From an uncultured Flavobacteriaceae bacterium (GTDB taxonomy: Bacteria; Bacteroidota; Bacteroidia; Flavobacteriales; Flavobacteriaceae): a DNA stretch of 32,800 nt. A program made the translations under genes and the position numbers. Below the pieces are notes generated by a model. It searched no databases, was not told where the DNA came from, and saw nothing but the letters and a program-made list of their open reading frames with translations. Shown here in pieces: positions 1 through 8,795 of the stretch. Within the stretch, counting starts at the first letter, position 1. Each line of letters begins with the position of its first letter. The DNA is taken from NCBI GenBank assembly GCA_938009735.1, contig CALLIG010000053.1:1-32800 (forward strand), in the 5' to 3' direction.

Positions 1-350
1 ATCAAAAGAGAATAGGTCTCAGAATGAATGTTCTCCATCATAATTTGAAACCCATAGAAAAACTTCGCTTCAGCATACTGTACTTCACTCACAAAGTTCT
101 CTGCAAGGTTTTCATTTACAATACCATCTGAAGCAGCAAAAAATGCTAATATATGCTTGATGAAATACCGCTCATCATCATTCAATTTATTGTTCCAGTC
201 ATTCAAATCTTCACTAAGGTCAATCTCTTCAGCTGTCCAGAAGCAAGCTTCACATTTTTTATACCAATCCCATAAGTCATGATGTTTGATAGGAAAAATT
301 ACAAAGCGGTCTGCGTTTTCTTCCAATATTGGCTCTAAAGCTGTGGACAT
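1..350 (-). CDS. nrdB: Ribonucleoside-diphosphate reductase small (R2) subunit, N-terminal part; gene runs off the left edge
   Basis: Not in the ORF track. Reverse-strand reading from ATG (348-350) gives [116 protein letters not shown], which is characteristic R2 sequence ([23 protein letters not shown]-x6[14 protein letters not shown]). Confidence 0.95.
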   Translation of the reverse strand, partial: MSTALEPILEENADRFVIFPIKHHDLWDWYKKCEACFWTAEEIDLSEDLNDWNNKLNDDERYFIKHILAFFAASDGIVNENLAENFVSEVQYAEAKFFYGFQIMMENIHSETYSLL

Positions 351-574
351 ATTCTTAAAAATTTAAATAGTTAATGTAATGAGCTGAAAATTACCCCTGT
401 GCTGGGCTTACAAAGATGGATAAATAAGAGCGATATAAAATGTCTGTTTGAAAGATTCCATCACAAAGTTTTTAACATCGTATGTTGAAATCTAGGCTCG
501 CTACTGATGTACGTTACGCTTACCGAAGAATTATATTCTTTGTAATATTTAGCAAGAAGTTGAACAAAAAAAAT

Positions 575-612
575 AAACCAAAAAGTATGTTTTTAAATAT
601 ACTTTTTGGTTT
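575..612. terminator. Hairpin terminator-like inverted repeat (possibly bidirectional)
   Basis: Perfect 14-bp arms AAACCAAAAAGTAT (575-588) and ATACTTTTTGGTTT (599-612), 10-nt loop, A-rich/T-rich flanks. Confidence 0.6.
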
Positions 613-782
613 TAAAACTTAATGGTTAGACTTAACCATAAACTAAAATCTACTAATGAGTAATTACAGTATCTGACACATATTTAATTTGAACTTTAGA
701 CCCTTTAATTTTTTCCCGCTTAACAAATGCTTGAAGCACAAATTAAGAATGAAAATTATGTCCATAATTCAAATCTTAAAAC

Positions 783-815
783 AAAAAGACCAGAAACGTA
801 GCTTCTGGTCTTTTT
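783..815. terminator. Rho-independent terminator-like hairpin
   Basis: Perfect 13-bp arms AAAAAGACCAGAA (783-795) and TTCTGGTCTTTTT (803-815), 7-nt loop; A/T tracts on both sides allow use from either strand. Confidence 0.8.
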
Positions 816-824
816 AGCAAATTA

Positions 825-1080
825 TTAATTGTTATATGATACCGCCAAACCGTACGGCCCTTCTAATGTATTGAAAACAATACTTGTTACTTGTGGTGCT
901 GATTCAGGTAGTTCCCCCGAAACCTATAACCGAGCAAATCACCTTGACCAACAAGTTGGTTAGGTGCCCAATTCGCAACAATTCATTAGACAGGTCCCGT
1001 TACTAGAACAGTTACACGTTCTTATTTACAACGCATACCTTAGACCGTACCTTTTGGATTGGCAGTTTCATAAAATTATT
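825..1080 (-). pseudogene. Decayed coding sequence (3' part of an unidentified gene)
   Basis: Reverse strand 825-923 reads VSGELPESAPQVTSIVFNTLEGPYGLAVSYNN* and ends 10 bp before the 783-815 hairpin. A shifted frame upstream reads IVANWAPNQLVGQGDLLGYRF; further upstream (ETANPKGTV, ERVTVLVTGPV) is broken by several stops. Family not recognised. Confidence 0.4.
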
Positions 1081-1282
1081 AAGATATTCCCATTCTTTAT
1101 ATTTTACACATGACGTCAGACAAAGCAAAGACTTTAATTTATCTGACCTATAATTAGTTAGCTGTCGGGGAACGGGTATAAAAATACAATTATATACACT
1201 AATTCTCCTGCATAATTTGTCTTATTTTAAGACATATTTTTTTGTAATTACTTTATACACTTCTCTTTTTCAATACATCAAT

Positions 1283-1828
1283 TTATTTTAAAGCCACAAA
1301 ATCGCCTTCTAAATTAATTGATTTGCCATTTCCATTTCGTAAACTGACATTAAGCATTCCCTTGACCATAAAATCATCTACAAAATCTAAACGAACTTCT
1401 CCGCTTTTTGCAAAAAAAGGCAGCTCTCCGAGAGAATTAATATTTGCAAAGCCAAAAACTCCATCAAAATTATTTAAAAACCCGTTTGGGTCTTGAGAAA
1501 TTAGATATGATCCTTTTGAAACTGGCTTGTTTGTGTTTTCTTGTGATATTAAGAACTCTACCGTATGGGGCAGCCCATTTTCTTCACTATCAAGTTTTAA
1601 TTTCAATATCGAAGTTGAATGCCTGTTGTCGTCTATTTGAATTAAAGATTCGAAATTAACTTTACCATCTAAATATTGACTTAAATCTCCTGTAGATTGA
1701 AACGCATACTTACCCATCGAATCTTCATCATAAAGCAAGGGTGAACTCACTCTAGCCTCAGATATTAAAAAGGCGCAGAATATTCCGAAAAGACCCAGCG
1801 CTCCTATTTTAAATAGTATTTGTTTCAT
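1283..1828 (-). CDS. Hypothetical exported or membrane-anchored protein (181 aa)
   Basis: ORF track; hydrophobic N-terminus MKQILFKIGALGLFGIFCAFLISEA; soluble remainder of unknown family. Confidence 0.7.
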   Translation of the reverse strand: MKQILFKIGALGLFGIFCAFLISEARVSSPLLYDEDSMGKYAFQSTGDLSQYLDGKVNFESLIQIDDNRHSTSILKLKLDSEENGLPHTVEFLISQENTNKPVSKGSYLISQDPNGFLNNFDGVFGFANINSLGELPFFAKSGEVRLDFVDDFMVKGMLNVSLRNGNGKSINLEGDFVALK

Positions 1829-1884
1829 TTTATTTACTAGACCTATTATTCTTTTTTCTCTTCTATTATTCAGTAGACAATCTG

Positions 1885-2031
1885 CTAATTCGTTTCCGAA
1901 ATTCTAAAAGAGACGTCCTCTGAGGCGATAATGATACTGTCTTCGCTAAGATCATTCTTAGGGCTTTCGGTTACAATGGAAAACATAAGCGCAATTATAA
2001 AAAGCAAGAACATTATCAGACATCGTTTCAT
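1885..2031 (-). CDS. Small hydrophobic-N-terminus peptide, 48 aa
   Basis: Below the ORF-track length cut-off. Reverse strand 2031->1885: MKRCLIMFLLFIIALMFSIVTESPKNDLSEDSIIIASEDVSFRISETN*. Signal/TM-like N-terminus, same strand as and just upstream of the 1283-1828 ORF. Confidence 0.4.
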   Translation of the reverse strand: MKRCLIMFLLFIIALMFSIVTESPKNDLSEDSIIIASEDVSFRISETN

Positions 2032-2320
2032 ATTTCTAAATTTGTTGCACTTTAGAATTATAATCTAAGTACGCTTTCCAAAAAAACATGGTTTTAATTT
2101 CACCAAGAACTAAAATAAAGCCAGATTCAGCTTCTTAATGATCATATTGTGCAAACGGTAGCTTATCATGTATGAATTGCAATCTATAAAAGCTAAGTAT
2201 TATTAACTTTGCTGTTAACCAACTTTTAATACGTAAGAATAAAGTGACAAAATCTTAGCGAAAACTGTTTCTTCACAGTTTCAAGCCAATCATACTGTAT
2301 TAGCCGCCATTTATACATCT

Positions 2321-2354
2321 TTTTTGAGTTCCTTTTTAGAAGACCTTATATTTG
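2321..2354 (+). promoter_or_regulatory. Bacteroidota-type promoter for the LytTR regulator
   Basis: TTTTTG (2321-2326), 20-nt spacer, TATATTTG (2347-2354) matching TAnnTTTG; ATG at 2385. Confidence 0.65.
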
Positions 2355-2384
2355 ATTACATTTCAATTTAAAGAAGCATATACT

Positions 2385-3119
2385 ATGATAGAAGCGGTAA
2401 TCGTTGATGATGAAATAAAAGCACTTCAAAGTCTATCTTGGGAATTAACAAATTTTAGCGATGAAATTAATGTATCAGCGTCTTTTACTGATCCTTTCGA
2501 GGCATTAACTCATTTAGAAAAAAACACTCCTGATTGCCTTTTTTTAGATATCGAGATGCCAACTATGGATGGTTTTCAATTCATTCAAAAACTAACTAAC
2601 AAAGATTTTCCCGTGGTTATCACCACCGCATATAATCAATATGCAATTAAAGCCTTGAAAAATGAAGCTATCGATTACTTGTTAAAACCGATTGATACTG
2701 ATGATCTGAAAGAAACCATAGTCAAAATAAAAAAGTATAATGCAAAAAATTATACAGCAGAAAAATTGGAAAAAATCTTATTGAATTTCAATTCAAATTC
2801 AATAGATAAAAAAATAACCTTTAATACTGATGGCAAACTAGTTTTCTTAGAGAGTGATGAGATCATTTATGCAGAATCTGATGGAAACTACAGTACTATT
2901 TACCTTATAGATGGGCAAAAAATAGTGCTTACCAAAAAATTAAAAGAAGTTAATGAGATATTACCTGAATCATCATTCTTTAGAATACACAATTCGTATA
3001 TCATCAATCTTACCAAAATAAAAGAGTTCTTAAAAACGGACGGCTATGTTATTTTAAAACCCAATCATAAAATACCTGTTTCTAGACAAAAGAAGTCCGA
3101 CTTTCTCGATATGTTGTAA
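2385..3119 (+). CDS. LytTR-family response regulator (REC + LytTR DNA-binding domain)
   Basis: MIEAVIVDDEIKAL, CLFLDIEMP, YLLKPI (REC); FRIHNSYIINLTKIKEF and VSRQKK (LytTR). The ORF-track start at 2352 is a TTG inside the -7 element; ATG 2385 preferred. Confidence 0.93.
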   Translation: MIEAVIVDDEIKALQSLSWELTNFSDEINVSASFTDPFEALTHLEKNTPDCLFLDIEMPTMDGFQFIQKLTNKDFPVVITTAYNQYAIKALKNEAIDYLLKPIDTDDLKETIVKIKKYNAKNYTAEKLEKILLNFNSNSIDKKITFNTDGKLVFLESDEIIYAESDGNYSTIYLIDGQKIVLTKKLKEVNEILPESSFFRIHNSYIINLTKIKEFLKTDGYVILKPNHKIPVSRQKKSDFLDML

Positions 3120-3181
3120 ATTAATCTATGTACTTTATCTCAAAAAAAGAGTCTGACCTACATCTACTTTCAATAGATCAA

Positions 3182-5104
3182 ATGAAAAAATATTTTTTTA
3201 TTGGATTCATTTTGGTTTTTATTCAAGGGTATTCTCAATCAGTACCTGTAGCTTTTAAAAAAGCAACAGATAGTCTAATAAACGTTTCTGCAAAGGACTA
3301 TATCAGCTTACATTCCGTATTACGAAAAAATAGAAATGACACTATTCTCATGCGTTACTTTCTTAACGCCTCTGCTAAGAAACAATACAATGCTGGCCAG
3401 GCTTATGCCCTAAATGAACTAGGTAGAAAATATCGAAATACTAGCCAATTTTCAAAAGCCAGAGTATTTCATCAACAGGCTCTTGATATAGCCAATAAAG
3501 CTGACAACCTTGAGTTCAAGGTATCCAGTCTAAATAATTTAGGGGTTGTCTATCGTCGAACCTCATCTATTCGTACAGCAATGGATTATAACCAAAAAGC
3601 CCTAGAATTGGCAGAATCGGTTAGTAATCCTTCTATAAGTTTAAAACGCAGTATGAACATATCTCATAACTGTATCGGTAATTTGTATCAAGAGCTAGAA
3701 CAGTATGACAAGGCAATTGAACAATTTGAAAAATCGTTACAGCTTGAATCAGAACTAAATAATAAATTAGGCCAAGCTATTAACTATCAAAATGTTGGCG
3801 AATGCAAAGAAGAGCTTGGAAACTTAACAGACGCATTGACCGACTATCGTACCTCTCTTGCAATAAATGAGACTATTGACAGCGATATGGGTCGGGTTAT
3901 TTGCAATAATAGTATTGCTCAAATCTTGATAAAACAAGACAAGCAAAATGATGCATTGAAGCTCTTAGAGACAACCTTGATTAAAGCAAAGACATTAGAT
4001 GACAAGTTTCTAATAGCCCCTATACATATTAATTTGGGCTGGGCAAAAATGTTATCAAATCAGCCCAAAGAATCAGAAGCACATATGCTCGAAGGGCTTA
4101 AATTAGCTGAAAAATTTAACCTCCGTCAGTCTGCGGAACAAGCATGTCGTCTTTTATCTAGTTTACACCGACAGGAAAGAAATTTCGAAAAAGCACTTAC
4201 ATATAATCTTAAAGCTGAACAACTTGATGAAGAAATTTCAAATGCCAGAACAGTTCGTTATGTGAATGATGTTATTTTTAGATATGATTCTCAAAAAAAG
4301 ACAAATGAAATTGAAGTTTTAGCAAAAGAGAATGAAAATTATTTACTAGCGATAAGAAAAAATCGCACTATTTTACTTATTACTGGTTTGGCCTTGGCTT
4401 TGTTAGCTGGTATTTTTTACATACTATATCGACAATATCAATTAAAGAATGAAAAGAAATTATTGACGCTAGAACAGACGATGTTACGGAGTCAAATGAA
4501 TCCACATTTTTTATTCAATTCTCTTAATTCAATCAAACTATATATTATCAATAATGAGCAAAAAAATGCGGTTCATTATTTAAACAAATTTTCGAAATTA
4601 ATCCGCAAAATATTAGAAGCATCTTCTCTTCGAGAAATACCACTTGCTGAAGAATTAGAAACTGTTGAGCTATATATGAATATTGAAAATATTCGCTTTT
4701 CAAATGAAATTGATTTTCAAACAACAATTGGCGAAGAAATTGACCCACATAACATCAAGGTTCCTTCATTGATTTTACAACCTTTTCTTGAAAATGCACT
4801 ATGGCATGGACTATCATCAAAAAAAGGAGAGAAAAAGATTTTTCTACATGTTAACAAAGCTAATGACGAGGAATACATTCAAATCAGCATTACCGATAAC
4901 GGTATAGGCAGAGCAGCTTCAGAGAAAATTAAATTGAATAAAGTATTAAAGCGAAATTCTGTAGGCATTGATATAACTAAAGATCGATTATCTAATTTTT
5001 CACGAGATTACCAAAATTCATTCTACCTTGAAATAATTGATTTGTATGGTGAGGATGATACCGCTGAAGGAACCAAAGTTGTATTAAATATTCCTATTAT
5101 TTAG
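3182..5104 (+). CDS. TPR-repeat sensor histidine kinase, LytS/YehU type (His_kinase PF06580-like)
   Basis: Signal-like MKKYFFIGFILVFIQGYSQS, TPR-like repeats, one TM helix, H-box LRSQMNPHFLFNSLNSIK, N-box LILQPFLENALWHGL, ITDNGIGR. Start moved from 3128 to 3182 on signal peptide; start uncertain. Confidence 0.9.
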   Translation: MKKYFFIGFILVFIQGYSQSVPVAFKKATDSLINVSAKDYISLHSVLRKNRNDTILMRYFLNASAKKQYNAGQAYALNELGRKYRNTSQFSKARVFHQQALDIANKADNLEFKVSSLNNLGVVYRRTSSIRTAMDYNQKALELAESVSNPSISLKRSMNISHNCIGNLYQELEQYDKAIEQFEKSLQLESELNNKLGQAINYQNVGECKEELGNLTDALTDYRTSLAINETIDSDMGRVICNNSIAQILIKQDKQNDALKLLETTLIKAKTLDDKFLIAPIHINLGWAKMLSNQPKESEAHMLEGLKLAEKFNLRQSAEQACRLLSSLHRQERNFEKALTYNLKAEQLDEEISNARTVRYVNDVIFRYDSQKKTNEIEVLAKENENYLLAIRKNRTILLITGLALALLAGIFYILYRQYQLKNEKKLLTLEQTMLRSQMNPHFLFNSLNSIKLYIINNEQKNAVHYLNKFSKLIRKILEASSLREIPLAEELETVELYMNIENIRFSNEIDFQTTIGEEIDPHNIKVPSLILQPFLENALWHGLSSKKGEKKIFLHVNKANDEEYIQISITDNGIGRAASEKIKLNKVLKRNSVGIDITKDRLSNFSRDYQNSFYLEIIDLYGEDDTAEGTKVVLNIPII

Positions 5105-5666
5105 AGTGTTTTTCTGCTACTTCTTCTAGCTCGCTGTACCATTCTTCTCCAAATTTTCTAACAAGGGCTTCCTTAACAAACTTATATACTGGCACTTTTA
5201 ATTCTGCCCCCAGAGAGCAAGCCGGGTCACATATTTCCCATTTATGATAATTAACTGCAGTCAACTCAGTATACTCCTTCACTCGTACCGGATAAAGATG
5301 ACATGAGACAGGTTTTTTCCATTTTGTTATTCCCTGATTATACGCTTCTTCAAGACCGCATTTAGCAGTCTTATCTTCAGAATAAATAACATAGGCACAA
5401 GCACTCCCTTCAACTAAAGGTGTTTCCCATTCACCATCTTCTCCTTTTATAAAAGCACCTTGATCTTCTATTACTGCAATACCTTCATCACTTAAAAAAG
5501 GTTTTACATCTGCATAAATATCTACTAAAATCTCTGTTTCTTTATCTGTGAGTGGCGCTCCAGCATCTCCATCAATGCAACATTGACCTTTGCATGCATT
5601 TAGATTACAAACAAAATCTTTTTCTATAAGTTCTTCGGATACTATCGTTTTTCTTAGCTGAAACAT
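5097..5666 (-). CDS. DUF3109 family protein (YkgJ-like Cys cluster)
   Basis: MFQLRKTIVSEELIEKDFVCNLNACKGQCCIDGDAGAPL...KKPVSCHLYPVRV...CDPACSLG. Start 5666 preferred over 5702 because TATCTTTG lies between them. Confidence 0.88.
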   Translation of the reverse strand: MFQLRKTIVSEELIEKDFVCNLNACKGQCCIDGDAGAPLTDKETEILVDIYADVKPFLSDEGIAVIEDQGAFIKGEDGEWETPLVEGSACAYVIYSEDKTAKCGLEEAYNQGITKWKKPVSCHLYPVRVKEYTELTAVNYHKWEICDPACSLGAELKVPVYKFVKEALVRKFGEEWYSELEEVAEKHSK

Positions 5667-5685
5667 CTGGTAAATTTGAAGGCAA

Positions 5686-5693
5686 CAAAGATA
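5686..5693 (-). promoter_or_regulatory. -7 element (TAnnTTTG) of the DUF3109 gene
   Basis: Reverse complement reads TATCTTTG, 20 bp upstream of ATG 5666. Confidence 0.5.
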
Positions 5694-5760
5694 CGTTTTC
5701 AAAAGGATTATGTTCCTAATATTATTTCAATCTCCATTATAATCATACTCTTTTTAGCTT

Positions 5761-5768
5761 TAAATTTG
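5761..5768 (+). promoter_or_regulatory. -7 element (TAnnTTTG) upstream of marC-like gene
   Basis: TAAATTTG, about 50 bp upstream of ATG 5818; no clear -33. Confidence 0.4.
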
Positions 5769-5817
5769 CCACTCATATAAACTTATTCTATTCAAACGGA
5801 AGCATAAAACATAAGTT

Positions 5818-6402
5818 ATGGCTCTAGATTTAAATTTTGACCCTAAGCAGATTGCATCTTCGAGCATGATCTTATTTGCAGTAATTGATATTGTAGGAAG
5901 TATACCTATCATCATTGGGCTACGCAATAAAGTGGGGCATATTCAGTCAGAAAAAGCGTCGATAGTTGCCGGTATTATGATGGTGGCTTTCTTGTTTGTT
6001 GGAGAAGAAATTCTGAATTTAATTGGCATCGATGTAAATTCTTTCGCAGTAGCAGGAGCATTTATTATTTTCTTCTTGGCTATCGAAATGATTTTAGGAA
6101 TCTCATTATATAAAGACGACGCTCCTGAAAGTGCTTCTATTGTTCCTATTGCATTCCCATTAATAGCAGGTGCAGGAACCATGACTTCGTTACTATCTCT
6201 TAGAGCAGAATTTCATGTGGAAAACATAATCGTGGCTATCATAGTTAATATTATCTTTGTTTATCTGGTGCTCAAATCTTCAAAACGGATTGAGAAATTA
6301 TTAGGAAATACAGGAATAAGTGTAATACGTAAGGTATTTGGAGTGATACTTTTAGCCATTGCAGTAAAGCTATTTACAACTAACATTAACGAACTTTTCT
6401 AG
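5818..6402 (+). CDS. MarC family integral membrane protein
   Basis: Multi-TM protein with IDIVGSIPIIIGLR and PIAFPLIAGAGTMTSLLSL, typical MarC motifs. Confidence 0.92.
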   Translation: MALDLNFDPKQIASSSMILFAVIDIVGSIPIIIGLRNKVGHIQSEKASIVAGIMMVAFLFVGEEILNLIGIDVNSFAVAGAFIIFFLAIEMILGISLYKDDAPESASIVPIAFPLIAGAGTMTSLLSLRAEFHVENIIVAIIVNIIFVYLVLKSSKRIEKLLGNTGISVIRKVFGVILLAIAVKLFTTNINELF

Positions 6403-6441
6403 TGAGAGCTAAAAGCTACTAGATACAACAGGAACTTAATT

Positions 6442-6645
6442 ATGAACAAAAAATTTATAGTAATACTGATTATTTTGGCTCTAGCTTTAATCGCCTATAA
6501 TGTTACGCTACTAAATTTTGAAAACCTTTTAGAAGGTGACAGCGCTATAGCTCTTATAGGTATTGTAGCTTCTTTGTGTGCAATTGTGCTTTTATTGATA
6601 TTCATTACCTCAAAAAAGATACAAGAGAAGAGTAAAATAAATTAG
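6442..6645 (+). CDS. Small two-TM membrane protein (67 aa)
   Basis: ORF track; two hydrophobic segments; follows marC-like gene by 39 bp on the same strand. Confidence 0.65.
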   Translation: MNKKFIVILIILALALIAYNVTLLNFENLLEGDSAIALIGIVASLCAIVLLLIFITSKKIQEKSKIN

Positions 6646-8267
6646 TTAGAAGCTTCGATTTTTTCTGCTTCACCTTGATTCACTAACGGTTTGTCAAGCT
6701 CCAATACTTGATTTAGCATCGTATCTGCACCACTTTTAATATTAGCATAAACATTTGGCCCATAAAGTTGTTCTGCTATGGCAGCCTTTAAAAAGAGTTT
6801 AAGGCTAGTTTCATAATGGTAAAAGCGTAAATTAATATCTCTACTTATTGCATACTCAATGAATCGTTCGAAAAGAATATCATCAACTTTAAAATCATCC
6901 ATAAACTCTTCTTTCGAATAGTCAGCATAACGTTGTCTATCTTCGTCAAGGTGCTCGAAGATGAAGTAAGAAATAAAACCACGACTATCTAAAATTTCAA
7001 CCGCTTCCTCTTCATTTGAACCTATTGGCACAAACACATCAGGAATAATACCGCCCCCACCATAAACTACTTTGCCTTTCGGAGTAGTAAACTTAAGAGA
7101 ATCAACCACTTTTATACTATCTAAAGATACAAGTTCACCGCTATGAAAGCGATCGGTAAAGCGTTGATAATAATCTTTAACTCCATTTTTATAGGTTTTT
7201 TGAATACTTCGCCCTGTGGGAGTGTAATATCTAGATACCGTTAAACGTACTGCAGAACCGTCACCGAGATCCATTTCACGTTGCACCAAACCTTTTCCGA
7301 ACGATCGTCTGCCTACAATAGTACCAATGTCATTGTCTTGTAAAGCCCCGGCGATAATTTCACTCGCTGAAGCAGAACGTTCATTAATTAAAACATAAAT
7401 AGGTTTGTCTTCAAAACTGCCCTTGTCGGTGGCATGAATATTATTAATTTTTCCTCTCTTATTTTTTGTAAAAAGAATCAGTTTTCCATCCTTTAAAAAT
7501 TCATCAGCCATCTGCTCTGCAATACCTAAATATCCTCCAGGGTTGTCTCTTAAATCTAGAGTTAACTTAGTCGCACCTTGCTTTTGTAGATCTTTAAGTG
7601 CCGCTTTGAACTCTTTAAATGTAGATTCTGCAAAACGATTGACCTTTATATAACCTATATCTTGCGTAAGCATATAATAAGACTCAACACTTTTAATTGG
7701 AACAATACCTCTCTTAACTTTTACCATAAAGGTTCTGTCTTCCTCTTTACGATATACTTTTAATTTTACAGTGGTGCCTTGTTTTCCTTTTAGCTTTTCA
7801 ACAATTACATCACTAGATAGATTCTTACCATAAAGGGTGTCGTTATCCGCCATTAAAATTCGGTCACCGGCTTTAATTCCTGATAAATAACTAGGCCCAT
7901 CAGGAACAGTTCGAATTACGGATATCGAATCTTTATATGGATAAAAATTAATGCCAATTCCCACAAAATCCCCTTTCATATTCTCAGATACTTTTGACAT
8001 ATCTTCTTTAGGAATATATACCGAATGAGGATCTAGTTTTTCTAAAATATTATTTACCGTTACATCGACAATACTATCCGTATCAATCTCATCAACATAC
8101 TCATAGTCGATGTAATCAATTAGCCGATTTAATTTACCTTTTTTTGAATTTGTAGAGAATAACCTTTCTGGTGTATCGTTAAAATTAAGCTTTCCTCCCA
8201 GAAAAAACCCCAATGCTAATGCAGCAGCTAAAACCGTTGGCCATATGTAATTGTAGTTTTTTTGCAT
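6642..8267 (-). CDS. S41 family C-terminal processing peptidase
   Basis: N-terminal TM, PDZ (GIKAGDRILMADN), TLDLRDNPGGYL, NERSASASEIIAGALQDN, GRRSFGKGLVQ (Ser/Lys catalytic motifs). Confidence 0.95.
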   Translation of the reverse strand: MQKNYNYIWPTVLAAALALGFFLGGKLNFNDTPERLFSTNSKKGKLNRLIDYIDYEYVDEIDTDSIVDVTVNNILEKLDPHSVYIPKEDMSKVSENMKGDFVGIGINFYPYKDSISVIRTVPDGPSYLSGIKAGDRILMADNDTLYGKNLSSDVIVEKLKGKQGTTVKLKVYRKEEDRTFMVKVKRGIVPIKSVESYYMLTQDIGYIKVNRFAESTFKEFKAALKDLQKQGATKLTLDLRDNPGGYLGIAEQMADEFLKDGKLILFTKNKRGKINNIHATDKGSFEDKPIYVLINERSASASEIIAGALQDNDIGTIVGRRSFGKGLVQREMDLGDGSAVRLTVSRYYTPTGRSIQKTYKNGVKDYYQRFTDRFHSGELVSLDSIKVVDSLKFTTPKGKVVYGGGGIIPDVFVPIGSNEEEAVEILDSRGFISYFIFEHLDEDRQRYADYSKEEFMDDFKVDDILFERFIEYAISRDINLRFYHYETSLKLFLKAAIAEQLYGPNVYANIKSGADTMLNQVLELDKPLVNQGEAEKIEASN

Positions 8268-8283
8268 TCTTTAAGTCACCTAT

Positions 8284-8718
8284 TTATGGCGTATCAATAT
8301 CTGGCATGTGTGTTAATGCTACACCTGCTTTTTCTAAAAATTTAACTCCTGAATCATCTTTATAGGCTTTTCTATAGACTACACGTTTTATACCTGATTG
8401 ATGAATCAATTTACTGCATTGTTTACAAGGCGATAAGGTGATATACAAAGTCGCTCCTTCGCAAGATTGAGTAGACGCGGCAACCTTTAAAATGGCATTT
8501 GCTTCTGCATGTAACACGTACCATTTTGTATCTCCTTCATCATCTTCGCAACGATTTTCAAAACCTGTAGGTGTACCATTGTATCCATCAGAAATAATCA
8601 TACGATCTTTGACGATAATTGCACCAACTTGTTTGCGTTCACAAAAAGACAGTTTACCCCATTCTTGAGCCATTCTTAAATAAGCCTTATCGTATTTCGC
8701 TTGTTTGGTTTTCTTCAT
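8284..8718 (-). CDS. dCMP deaminase (ComEB-like cytidine/deoxycytidylate deaminase)
   Basis: VLHAEANAIL and SPCKQCSKLIHQSGIKRVVY zinc motifs; CERKQVGAIIVKD. Confidence 0.93.
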   Translation of the reverse strand: MKKTKQAKYDKAYLRMAQEWGKLSFCERKQVGAIIVKDRMIISDGYNGTPTGFENRCEDDEGDTKWYVLHAEANAILKVAASTQSCEGATLYITLSPCKQCSKLIHQSGIKRVVYRKAYKDDSGVKFLEKAGVALTHMPDIDTP

Positions 8719-8795
8719 GTATACAGCCTATTAGCAGGCAAGATACCTGCTTTCCCAAATTCCTACAACCTTAATAGGTTAAATTTAACATACCG

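Noticed and set aside
351-480. Riboswitch or NrdR-box control upstream of nrdB
   Set aside because: No convincing NrdR palindromes or cobalamin riboswitch elements were seen; only a weak -7-like CATCTTTG on the reverse strand.
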